Shown here piece after piece: positions 45,417-56,099 of a stretch of DNA of 64,000 nt (its first letter is position 1; each line of letters opens with the position of its first letter). The position numbers and the translations under genes were made by a program. The notes beneath the pieces were generated by a model. It saw only the letters and a list, made by a program, of their open reading frames with translations. It had not been told where the DNA came from and searched no databases. The stretch comes from Hermetia illucens (lineage: Eukaryota > Arthropoda > Insecta > Diptera > Stratiomyidae): NCBI RefSeq assembly GCF_905115235.1, contig NC_051854.1:21736001-21800000 (forward strand), written 5' to 3'.

Positions 45417-48400
45417 ATGCCAGAAGTCGCTCCCGTTGTACAGCAAAAGGCTGAAATTCAGACTCCCCTTAAAAATGGAGTTGCACCGGTGAAAGTAAAT
45501 CGCGATGAATATGCCGATGGAAAGGCGGCCAGGATTTGGGATGTTTTTGTTGGAGATCGCGAGACTCGGGCTAAGAATATTAAGAGCTTTTTGATAAGGA
45601 TTTTGAGGGAGCATGGTTGCAAGAGGATTTTGGATGCAGCATGTGGCACGGGGTAAGTGCTTTGCGGATGGACTTGTGATGGGGTCTGACACCAGATTTT
45701 TTCGTTGAATTGAATTGAAAACAGGGTGGATTCCATTGTCTTGTTGGAGGAAGGATTCGAAGTTGTGTCAGTTGATGCTTCTCATCAGATGTTGAAGTCA
45801 GCATATCGGGAACGGTGGAACAGACGTAAAGAAGCAGCTTTTGATAATTGGGGTGAGTGAGAATCTTGTTAAGGATTATTCGTTTATTGTCATTAAGTTA
45901 GGTATAACCCTTACAAAGCCCTTGCAAATATTTTAGTCAATTTTTACGTGGATGTATACCGCCAGTTACTGTATAATACGTGAATGGTTGATTTCGTTTA
46001 AATGTTCCGATTCCGAATGTTCGAGGATGTTTTTGTTTTTTATCATTTTCTCTGATAAGCGATTCACAATGTGCCATTTGGACCACAAGATACTATACTA
46101 TAAAACAGTTCAAATTGACGTGTGGAGTTTAAAACAGAAGTGTAGATGTCTGTTAGGATTCGTGAAAATATATAATAATCTTGTTTCATTTACATAGCGA
46201 TATACATTTGAAGAATAGTTTACGTGAGGTCTATGAGGCTTAATTTCTTACAGTGTAAGAAGTAGCTTTTGAAGAATTATATGGCTGGGAATAGCATCAT
46301 AGTCCATAGTTGTTACTCATCTCAAATAATTAAGGAAGTATAATAGGTTATTAAAAATTCTGAAATTAAAGTCCGACTTGCCGGTACATGTATGGTGTTT
46401 TCAGTCCAACAGACGGAAGGAACGACTGTGCACTCTTCAGACGTAATTGGTAGGATAGACGGATCGTGTAGGCTTCAGGTTCCACTTTAACTGGGATGGA
46501 GATTGTCTGACCAGCGAATATACTTCATTTCATTAGAAGGTGTTAGTCCTTTTTAAATGCAGATTCAATGTTCACACTTTTGATTGCGAGACCAGCCTCG
46601 ACTCTTCTTTCAGTGAATTAGTTAGCTTAGTTGTTGCTGTTTCTTGTTATGGATGTGGGTCAATATTGAAGATAAGAGCATATCCAATTTGGAATTTTCC
46701 CAGAAAATATCTAGCTTTCCAATCCCAATAAATAGCAGATTTTCCTGAAACTGAAAATACTGATATTTCGGGAACCACTTGTAGGCACTGATGCAGGGAA
46801 CAAGTGGTTCCCGAAATATCAGTATTGTCAAAAAATAAAAATATCAACACTAGCGAATAAAAAAAAACAAATTTTTTATTATATCGAATGATTAATCGCA
46901 GGAAACACCGCATAATTACACTCAGATATAAAATTGTGTTTATCCTTTATTGATAATTTCAAAGTAGATCCGACATTATATTTGAAAGTATGAGCTCCTA
47001 GCATGATGTGTTATGGTTACTTTCGAAGAACTTTAACTAAAATAGTCTATTTCTTTGCAAACCACCATTTTTAGATACACCGGAACATAGACTAGGTTTT
47101 TACAGTCAATACTCGATAGATATAATAATTAGAATTTATTAATTTTAATGAATCAGTAAGAGCAAACGACTATTTATACGTTAGAGGCAGAAGAGAATGA
47201 TCTCGCTTCATGTGTTTCTTTCTGCCCCTAAATCATGGCACACTTTCCTCGCTAGTCCTCCACTCCCGTGGCGAGCTCTACAAAGTGGATAGTTCCGCGC
47301 CATCTATTTGTTCGCATTCGCAACATTCGAAATAAATTTCGAATGCTGCGAATCCCGCCGCGCCACATCACTCCGCCCCCAGATGAAACCTAGGGGTTTC
47401 GGCGACTGATCCCGGAACTTCGTTCACCGTCAATCCACAAAGCGGACACGACGCTGCTTCGGGGCGGACACGGGTTTCAGCCTGGACAGAGAGACCGCCT
47501 TTTTGTGTCCACCGATCTCGAGCTGGAAGAAATGTTCTCCACGCTCGAGAACGCGGTACGGGCCCTCATATGGAGGCTGCAGCGGCTTCCGGACGGCATC
47601 CGTCCTGACCAGAACGTGCGTGCACGTGTCCAGTTCCTTGGGCGAACAGGCAGGTTTGGACGAGTGTCGGGTGGGTGGTGTGGCTTTTATGCGTCGGAGA
47701 TTGTCCCTCAGCAGACGGACCAACCCCGACTCTGTGAGACCTTTAGAACTTTTAGGGACCCAATCGTAGTCCTTATAATCGAAAGAGTAGTACAGTACAG
47801 CAAGTAAGCCGTTTTCGTCCGCTTTTAATTTTGAACTTCGGGTGGGTGGGAACAAGTTGCTCCCCATTTGGTCCGGTCCGACATCAACTGGATGCGAACT
47901 CTTCAATCCTTAAACAAAAAAAGTATAGTTTTGATTTATATGATACCAATTCTTGATAGACAGGAGGAGCAGGAGTTTGATGAGATTAGAGATTATTTTC
48001 GAGTACAATGCATCACTGTAGTAGTATATCAATTGGTCCCTAGAGCTGCGTCAGTATTAGCAGCTTGCTTTATTTTTCTGATTTACTTATGTTTCATTTT
48101 CGAACGACCCCAGCTATAAATTTGCTTCAAAACCTCTACACTTTCTACAAGTATATGCATCTCAGTTCTAAAGTACCTTGGTACCTTCCGTTGATATTGC
48201 ATAGGGTAAAATTAAAATTTCTCTTTGCATCCCTGTTAACCCCTGATTTAAATAAAGGCTAGGAAATCTTGAATCTTTACTGGTACCCGCCTATTGTATA
48301 TTCGTTCCACAGTTCCTAGTAGGAAGGTTATTCAAACCTGGGCAACTAGGTTTAATATTGGTTATATGGACGATTTTGGGAGAACCTATATCTAAAGCAA

Positions 48401-51400
48401 TAAAAAGTATTGGAGGCACGGTGGTTGTTAAAATAAAGTACTTAATATTTTTATAACGAGTACCTCTCACTTTTTCAGAAATTCATTACAAATCTCTAAG
48501 AAAATACCTTTTTTAATAAATTGCGCCCAATGTGGGACTGAGGAAAAATATACGCTCATCTCAGTTTTGGTTGTTGAGCAAATTGGAAGTAAAATGGGTT
48601 TTCGTTTTCTGTTTTCTCAGTTTCGTTTTACGAGGACCATTGCATGCTTTGAGTGGCTAATGTTCAGATAATCGTGAATTCATTAATTACCACTAATTTA
48701 ATGTCAATACCAACCTTATTCTTGCCTGAATATTTATAGATGCAATTCCTTTCATCGTCATTACCTATCTATCTTATAACAGTATTCAGTATTATCTAGC
48801 TTATTGGAGCTTTTCTGTTTGCTTTTTGAACATATTCTCCACTATTTTGAACAATAAGGAAGATGTGCCAAGGATATTAATCTAGGATGTACTTTTTTGG
48901 ACCCATGTTGCGTTCTGTTAATTTATTGTATGCTTTATAGAAGTTCACTTAGATGCTATTTGTTAAGCTCGGGGGATTTCCGACTAGGTACCCCTTTTCA
49001 GGGTTTGTTATTCGCCAGTTGTCACTCCTCTACTGGGCATGAAAGGGCGTCCCATCCTTCTCATTACAAAGTTTGACAGTTTGGTCATCATTATAGATGG
49101 GTATCTATAGATAAAGGCCAGCGAATTTTTATTGGAGCTGTCAATGTTTCACGTTCCAGAATTTTGGTTATTTCGCATTTTTTAGCGGTGCCTATAGCCT
49201 CATGTTATTTTCTTTCTAGTGTAACTTCTACTCTTGAGGTCGTTTCATTGCCGGACTGATCACCGTCAATTTAGATTCAATTTTCAATATTAAGGTATTT
49301 CTAGGCTATATTCCTGCAGGTCTTTTCCTTGCATTCTTAGCACGTGGTGGAATACTATTACGAGTAGTGATTTAAATGTCAGACATACATTTTGGCTAGT
49401 TACTCTGTTTCCAACATGTTCGTTTTTTTCTTGAGAGTGCGATAGCCGAGCCCGGGTTCAAGTCCCGGTTAATTATGGTAGTTTGTATTCGTCTCTGTGC
49501 TTTTCCGCTGCTTTAAGCACTTGCACAGTGTGATTATGATGAAACTGAACACAGCTTTATCAAATATGAAAAAGAGAAAGCAATGAAAAAGCAGAGGGTG
49601 TGAGTTCTCAATACTCCACAAAATAGTGAACAGGAAGTAGATATTTTTGCTTTTCCCAGCTATTTCAATTATATCTATCAATCGTGTCTTCACTATTTGT
49701 TGGACACCAGCCGATCAAACCCGATTTCTGATCGTAATTTCCTTTATTAGAAACCTTTCGGGAAGTCATGCTAAGATTGTGCTGTATACAAAGCTATTGT
49801 TCAACGTCAATTTGCTTCTTTTCTGTAAGTTAGAGAAGGAACTTTTGGAACTTGGGTAGCTCAGTCACTTTCTTTAACACAAGGCATAAATTGTTTCACA
49901 TAGCGATAATGGATACCGTGCTCGCTTTGGAAAATTTCTATCCTAAAATATTATAGTGTATACCAGGCGGATCAAACCAGTAATGTAGTCTTGGCAATTG
50001 AAGCCGGTATTTGTCGTCAACCAAACTTTCATGGAAGATCCAACGATCGATGCAGCGGTTGAAAATCAAATTTTAGTATTCTCGGTTGAGCCTTCTTTGC
50101 TGTCGTCTAAATCCAGCATTGGATTTAGTTGGTTTGGTTTGGTCTTCGGCGAAAACGTCTTGAGGAATCGCTCTCATTTAAATTTTGCTTATCTGGTCAA
50201 CAAGGTAGCTAGGAGTTACGCGTGGTGGGGGAAGTCGTTTATTTATCTTAGAAATGATGTGTCATATAGAGAAAGGAGTAGCAAGGGTGATTCCAAATAC
50301 TCCTGATTTATAAGATTCAGTTACTATTTATGGTACTAACAAGTTGGTAAACATTTCGAAAAAAGGGAGTAGGCTCAAGCTAGACATACAGTCTTAAAAT
50401 CCTAAATGGAGGTCGCATGAAAGTTCTCCTTTGAACGTTATTGGGGGTTTCGTGATGCAACATTTTTATGGCTAGATCTATGCAGAAGGGGCTTATTATT
50501 ATTGTTTTTTCACCAATATATGGGAATATTTCATTTCATTTCATTTCATTTCATATGAAGTTATTAAATTGCCAATCTGAAATTCGCTAGTTCACAATTA
50601 GGTTGGCTTCATAGAAAAGATACATGTTGCAAAGATGAATCATCGAAACACTAGTATCTACAGTTTTTGCTTTTTATCGGGTGAATGATAATTATTTTGA
50701 ATGATAAATGTCTTTGCGATAGAACCTTGGTGATTTTATAATGAAACAGCCATCAAGCTTCTTCTTCTTCTTCTTCAGTCTTTGTCCCATTCAAAGGGGC
50801 GGTCGGCTCATTTTAATCTGTTGCGCCACTCAGCGTATCTAGCCATTGTTTGACCGGTCTTTTGATTCTTTTCCATCAATATCGATGTTCAAACCAATCT
50901 TGGCAAGCGAGTTCTCATCAGAGTGAATTAGATGTCCATAGCAACGCCTCTCTAATAATATTTCCACGATCGTGGCTACCCTCATTTCGGATGCAATATA
51001 TTTGTCTCCAAAAATCGGGGCCGAAGAGGGTTTACGGTTTCGTATAGGGTAGAAGCCACTCGTTAGACAGTGCTTCACTCCTACCTTGGGACCAGTGTGC
51101 TCTTCTTTTATACATTGGCATTTTGCAGCACAGGTGCAGCAGAATCTGATGAGTTACCTTTGCCCTGAATGAAACTATAAACAGTCTTCGTGCCTCATTT
51201 TTGCACATTGGTTGCAAGGCTCAAAATGAGGAGCCTATGAACCAAAAAAAGTCGGAGTAAGTTGCTCTCCATTTGGTTCGGTCCGATATCAAGTGAACGC
51301 GGACTTAGGGCCGCTCAATCCTCAAACAAAAAATCGTAGTCTCCATTACCGCTAGCCGTCGTTCATTGGCTTTTATAGTCGGCCAAAAGTCAGAATCTTA

Positions 51401-52478
51401 GAGGGCGGCAGCGGATGACACTACGTAACATTTTGGGCCCGAGACATTTGTTTATACGTCGCTAACAAAAAGCACCACTTGTGGATCGTCCCTTCATCCA
51501 ATCTGCGCTGATGCGCGAGGTAATTTTGCAGAGCAAATCACCATTGGGAGATAGGATTGGACCGAGATATTTGCTTTTTTTAGATTCAGCCTAGGACCGT
51601 GTTACTACTTCACATCTTAATTTTCCGTCGCTTAATCCCTCGCGTTTTTGTCACCACTTCTTTCTGCTTTGCAATCGCATTCTGCTTTCGTTTCACAATT
51701 TATATCTACTTATATCCATAGCATCCATTGGACATACTTCATATCCTTCCAGGATCAACTCAAATGAAATTATTCAAAAATATTTTTTTGCCTATTTCCA
51801 GTGATCGAACAAGGAAACTGGCTAACGATTGATAAAGATATCAAGTCTCATATTGGAGATGGATTTGACGCAGTCATCTGCCTTGGCAGCTCATTTTCTC
51901 ATCTCCATGATACACACGGAGACCAAAAGGAACACAAACAGGCTATTGGGAATTTCATGAAATGTCTCAAACCTGGTGGACTTCTTTTAATAGACCACAG
52001 AAATTATGATCAACTGATTAAAACTGGGGACACATCGGAGTCGGATTACAGTAACAATGTTTACTACAATGTAAGTTTCAATCAGCATCACATGTCAAAA
52101 ACGTGATTTTCGAGAAAAACATTGACATCATATCAGCTTCCAAAACTATTAAATAATTTCCATGGTCTGATGGTAAATGTACTACAATCTAATCACTTTT
52201 TTCAGGCGACTCATAAAACTCCGATTCGAATCAACACAAAAATTCATTATGAAAATGATAAACCAAAAATGATAACACGTGACTATTTGATTGGTGAAGG
52301 AGATAACATTACAGAATTGAATTTCTCTTTCCATCCACATACGCTCACATCGTTTACGAATCTCCTTAAGGGTGTTTTTGGCACTAACGCCCCTTACACG
52401 GTTTATGGTGACTTCAAACCTGTAAATCTTCTTGATGTTCCAACATATTATATTCATCAAATTAAAAAGATTAATTGA
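45417..52478 (+). CDS. glycine N-methyltransferase-like, copy 3 (divergent paralogue)
   Basis: Exons 45417-45652, 45725-45852, 51802-52070 and 52206-52478, phases 2, 1, 0, giving 301 residues. The first exon is eight codons longer than in copies 1 and 2, so the amino-terminal arm is extended ([20 protein letters not shown]); in vertebrate GNMT this arm closes the active site and touches the inhibitory folate. It keeps [15 protein letters not shown], the AdoMet loop [40 protein letters not shown] and GDFKPVN. Two changes stand out: the pocket motif is CLGSSFSHL, with Ser for Asn, and NFSFHPH replaces LSYYPH. Exon 3 length matches copy 2. Intron 2 is 5.95 kb and full of mobile-element debris. 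AATAAA at 52603-52608 is a good poly(A) signal. Open throughout, so probably functional, but its substrate is in doubt. Confidence 0.92.
45853..47034 (+). other. intron 2 of GNMT copy 3, left part
   Basis: Non-coding, AT-rich. It contains the perfect hairpin at 46756-46826, listed separately. No mobile-element protein sequence recognised. Confidence 0.45.
46756..46826. repeat. perfect 27-base inverted repeat, 17-base loop
   Basis: Bases 46756-46782 and 46800-46826 are exact reverse complements over all 27 positions; the loop is aggcactgatgcaggga. Complementarity stops sharply on both sides. It lies in intron 2 of GNMT copy 3 and would fold in the pre-mRNA on either strand. Exact pairing implies a recent origin or selection. 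Confidence 0.92.
47035..47950 (-). mobile_element. Gypsy element, 3' part: integrase C-terminus, polypurine tract and LTR
   Basis: Minus-strand fossil of an mdg1-like Gypsy element inside GNMT copy 3 intron 2. From right to left it has an integrase C-terminal region (about 47906-47430, motifs such as [20 protein letters not shown] and LSRLKPV), a purine-rich tract tctgggggcggagtga at about 47385, and an LTR starting TGTGGCGCGGC that runs to about 47035. The 5' LTR, gag and most of pol are absent. The integrase frame shown is open for 158 codons, so this piece is not very old. Confidence 0.85.
49441..49468 (+). repeat. tRNA-like remnant with perfect T arm
   Basis: The stem CCGGG, loop TTCAAGT and stem CCCGG (49452-49468) form an ideal tRNA T arm and B box. 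It follows directly on gatagccgag (49441-49450), an A-box-like D arm of the Leu/Ser type. The anticodon and variable arms are missing, so it is a deleted tRNA pseudogene or the head of a SINE, not a working tRNA. Confidence 0.5.
50527..50554 (+). repeat. (TTTCA)n microsatellite
   Basis: About five exact tandem units of tttca in GNMT copy 3 intron 2. Confidence 0.9.
50758..51215 (-). mobile_element. RTE-clade LINE 3' end with (GAA)n tail
   Basis: Minus-strand translation gives [20 protein letters not shown] (RTE family form ...RWYGHV.R), [27 protein letters not shown] and finally [10 protein letters not shown]-like sequence, ending in (CTT)6 on the plus strand (50758-50775), that is a (GAA)n tail. 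The ...LNI.VDGK... segment is also present in the RTE piece at 22980. Only the post-RT part is kept. Confidence 0.75.
51250..51345 (-). mobile_element. small Gypsy internal fragment
   Basis: Matches 47851-47945 (shared ttgctc-ccatttgg-tc-ggtccga and cctcaaacaaaaaa segments), so it is another scrap of the same Gypsy family, about 3.4 kb away inside the same intron. Too short to date. Confidence 0.6.
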
Positions 52479-54277
52479 TGTTAATTGAAATTTGTAAATT
52501 CTATGAATTATTAGATGTAATTTTCTATTGAAATCACTCGAAATCACTTTTTTAAGAGATTCCTTTTATATAAGGATTTGGGGGTGCTGTGCGATATATT
52601 TTAATAAAAGATACATTTCGAATATAAAAAGTTTCTTTTCTTCGGTCAACCCGATAAAATTTTCGGTTTCTGCTTGAATAAACAATTTCAAGAGTTAAGT
52701 TTGAGATAAGTTGAATTCTTCAAAGGACATTTTTTGTTACTTTTCCTCTTTGCCATATGTCATTTGTCATATCAAAATCATAATTTTTATTCCTTAATAA
52801 ATTACTTTTAGGAATTGTCTCGAGATATTAATTCTAGTCCCCGAATCTATCTGTAGATAGTTTGTGATTCTCTTTATCTGTCTTAAATTTAAATAGGAAA
52901 ATAGCAATTTTGTTTTATTTTATGGGCAAACATATTTTTTTATTTTTCTCTGAGGTTTTATACATTTTATTATATATATATGCCAAACTCGAAATTGTGT
53001 TTTCCCATAAATACTTAAAAATTATCAGGACTTCATTGCCGAAACTTTTGGCATGTATGTTTTTTTAGGGATCACAGATACCAAGTGAAAACACCTTATG
53101 TGTCAAAATATCCTTCATATGGTATCATCTACTATCAATTTGAATTTCATCCATGTTACCAATAGTGATACAGCTGGGTCACCTTATTTACAACTATCTG
53201 GATACGAGAACTGTTGGCCGTTGCGGTTTATATAGTAAATTCATAATCCAATCAATACGCTGTCAAGAGAAATATATATTACTAACGCTTATTCATAGAT
53301 AATTCTATGAACATTTGGCACATCTGGTTATCATTAGCAATTGTTTATTTTATAAATAAACAAACAATTTATAAACAAGTGCTGATAAAAATTCTTCTAG
53401 GGGAGTAGCTTTTTGATTACCCACACGAGTTTTCTTTGAACCATGAAAGGAATTGTCATGTATAATATTCGTATATTGATATCACAGTTGTAAGTTTGTT
53501 GCTATGAATTTCGTTTTCAATAGATTATGGGTAAAAAGCTCAAAAACGTGATAATAATTCGGAAGAAAAGACTATATGGATGTTCTATGTTCTATAAAGG
53601 AATATATTTCTAGTCACGAAAAAGCTATTATTTACATAGTAACATATTTTGACTAGTTTTTCTATGAACTTTAAATTAGAGATACTTTGCCCTCTTTTTT
53701 GTTTAAAATCGACCCACCGCTGGGAGTAGAGGCGTGGTTTTGCTCACGTTCTCTGATAATATTTTTTGACACGCGCTAATTATTGTATTTCCATGGAGGC
53801 ACTTACAGGGACTTTTAAAGTTTGAGAAAATAATTTCCAGACATTATTGTTAGAATGGATCCGATGACATTATGCTTTTTGAAAGGCGTTTCTTTTCAAA
53901 AGTGGTTTAACTAATGATTGTTATCATGATTTTCTTATTATTTATTCTTTTATCTCTATATGTAAATGTCCTTGGCACAAATCCTGGCATGACTGTTGCG
54001 GAAACCATTCGCAACGTCCATTCTTTTGTTCTCAATATCTATGAGAATGGCATGATGACCCCGGTGAGTCTAATATACTTCCGTCTTCCAGATAATCTCA
54101 CCGTTAAAGAGATACCGACGTACGTTACATTATTAATTAAGACTGATACTGTCTCTAGGATATGTTTTCTATTTTGGCTAGTGCCATGCTTAGCTTTAAA
54201 GAGCATATGAATACGATTCTGATGTGGTTGGCAAATTAATGCAATGCTGATATTCGATACTTCAATTGATTGATTAA
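52479..54277. other. downstream of GNMT copy 3, AT-rich, nothing recognised
   Basis: Begins with the GNMT copy 3 3' UTR (poly(A) signal AATAAA at 52603-52608). The rest is AT-rich unique DNA with a short (TA)n run near 52970. No coding signal. Confidence 0.45.
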
Positions 54278-54459
54278 TTGATCCATACCAACCTTTCTGG
54301 CCCAAACGGTTTAGTTCATTTTTGTAAGCCGAAAATTTGCTGCAATATGTCCTTCATCAACACCTTGGTGTGGTGCAATCCTTGGCGGAGGCATCTCTTT
54401 AGGGATACGTGTTCCTTGGGCCTGTGCACGACCCACCCTATTGTCACTTTGCCAGTTCC

Positions 54460-54640
54460 AATTATGTTAAGCGGTGATTCTGCCTATGATAGCAAAGCCA
54501 GGGACAAACTCTATACAGCCATGATAGAATTCGATATCTCGACTAGGGTCACCCTGAGCGGGATCGTTCCCGAGACTACCAACAGCCGCTTAAAGCAAGG
54601 GGATGCTCTATCGGAGGCTTGACTCCAGGCCACTTAGGAT
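54460..54640 (+). mobile_element. RTE LINE scrap
   Basis: Encodes GDSAYDSKARDKLYTAMIEF (family form FRAAYDSIARDKLYTAM) followed by VPETTNSRLKQGDALS (family ...ETTNGLRQGDALS). This is RT block A joined to the later QGD block with about 40 codons missing between them. It is the same family as the RTE element at 32735-34075. Confidence 0.75.
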
Positions 54641-54949
54641 AAACAGTTCTTTAAATGCAGCGGCGTTGTCTTCGCGGGGCTGATCTCATTTAATTCCTTA
54701 CAATCAGCGGTTATACCTATCTATTGCGCCCCTTTCTAGTTGACCCAATTACTTTTCTACTTTACTACAAAAACTACTCCCTGTTCTTTAATTGTACTTA
54801 TTTAAATCTAGTTCACCTTATCTGTCAAGTTCTTTAGCTGTGAACATATTGCATTTTATAAAAACAATTATTATTTTCGGCCGACTTTTTTCTGAACATT
54901 TTCCTTGGCTGATCTGGATTTAGAGTTCGTGCTATAGATTCTTCTATAT

Positions 54950-55860
54950 ATGGTTGTCCTTCACCCCTTGATGGGGTATAGCGCGTCAATCACAGTTACG
55001 TACCGTCGTTCGTGGTTATTTGAAATGCCGGTCTGTACCCCCCAGAACTCCCTGAGATGCTCGTACTCCTCCTCTATTGTTCGCCAAGTGCCCTTAGGGC
55101 GACCCACTCGTCGCCCATCTTAAAAGAGTGGATACCACTTCATCGCGTAGCCAGCAATACAATTGCCGCCCCTCTTTAAAGTGTGAGCTATCTACTGGCA
55201 CTTTCGTCTTCCCATCACTGCGCGTACAAGTGGTAGGCCTATGCGCCAACTAAGTTCTTCGTTTGAGATAGTGTCTTCGATGATATGACGCTCATATGTA
55301 TTGATGTATTAACTCACTTTCCATGTGCTAGTCTCATATAGCAACACAGAAAGAACACTAACACAGAACAGTTTCTACTTGAACTTGGTGTAGAGATAAT
55401 AGCATTTCCAGATATTAGACAGGGTAGCGAAAAAAGATCTAGCGCTGTTAATGCGTCGGTAACATCCAGTTCAGTGTTATTGTCTGCAGAAATCACCCTT
55501 CCTAGATGTGCAAATTGATCGATGCCATCGATGCTTTGGACATTGATGCAGATATAGAAAGTGCGATAACCCGTCAGCCTGGTTTTGTTGGTGTTTATTT
55601 TCAGTCTAATTCTACTTGCTACCCTTTCCAAATCCAGAGCTATTTGGCCAAGGCCCATGACCTTTGCTACAGCATGAAGCACGCAGATACTCCTCCAAGT
55701 GTAACACTCAAAACGGGTCCTTTTCTTTGGGATCTTTATGATCATCTCCTTCCTCCATTCTCTGGGAAAGGTCTCGGATTTCCAAGATTTTCTTAGAAGT
55801 GCAAGCAGCAGCGTCGGAGAAGAGGCCTTTCTCCTCTTGATAGCTTTCTGGAATCTCAAG
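54950..55860 (-). mobile_element. RTE LINE with fused RT ends
   Basis: A 181-codon minus-strand frame reads WKSETFPREWRKEMIIKIPK, then WRSICVLHAVAKVMGL (RT amino-terminal blocks) and at once IALDLERVASRIRLKINTNK, RTFYICINVQSIDGIDQFAH and LGRVISADNNTELDVTDALT, which belong after the catalytic box. The whole palm with the YADD box has been removed, in frame. The 3' part (55140-54990) has RPKGTWRTIEEEYEHLREFW, the usual RTE C-terminal tail. The frame stayed open across the deletion. Confidence 0.82.
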
Positions 55861-56099
55861 GGCTAGTTTGTGGAGATTTGGCTGCTATTCCCATAAAATC
55901 TGGAGGCAATGTTCTACTACTACCACAATTTTCAAAGAATGCAGTTTAGCCTGCAGTAACCTATGAGTATCCCCACTATGATCCTAAGGTTCTTTTTGTA
56001 AGGTCCAAACCATCCTGAGAGCGCTTTGGTTCAAATGTAATACCCTTGATTGTTCCACTCTTGGTAGACTAGCCCAGAATAACCCTAAACCGTACCTTT

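Larger units (their letters stand above)
47951..50757 (+). other. intron 2 of GNMT copy 3, middle part
   Basis: AT-rich with no recognised coding sequence. It includes a tRNA-like remnant at 49441-49468 and a (TTTCA)n microsatellite at about 50527-50554. Confidence 0.4.

Noticed and set aside
49998-50306. 102-codon open frame in GNMT copy 3 intron
   Set aside because: No recognisable domain, signal peptide or splice context; length is within chance for this region.
14133-52478. Possibility that GNMT copies 2 and 3 are pseudogenes
   Set aside because: All eight exons are open, splice sites are canonical, promoters and poly(A) signals are present, and lengths match the family.
53341-53363. 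AT-only palindrome with 10-base arms
   Set aside because: Expected by chance in such AT-rich sequence.
53914-54210. 98-codon frame starting with a hydrophobic stretch that looks like a signal peptide
   Set aside because: No known family, no convincing promoter, and AT-rich sequence easily encodes hydrophobic runs.
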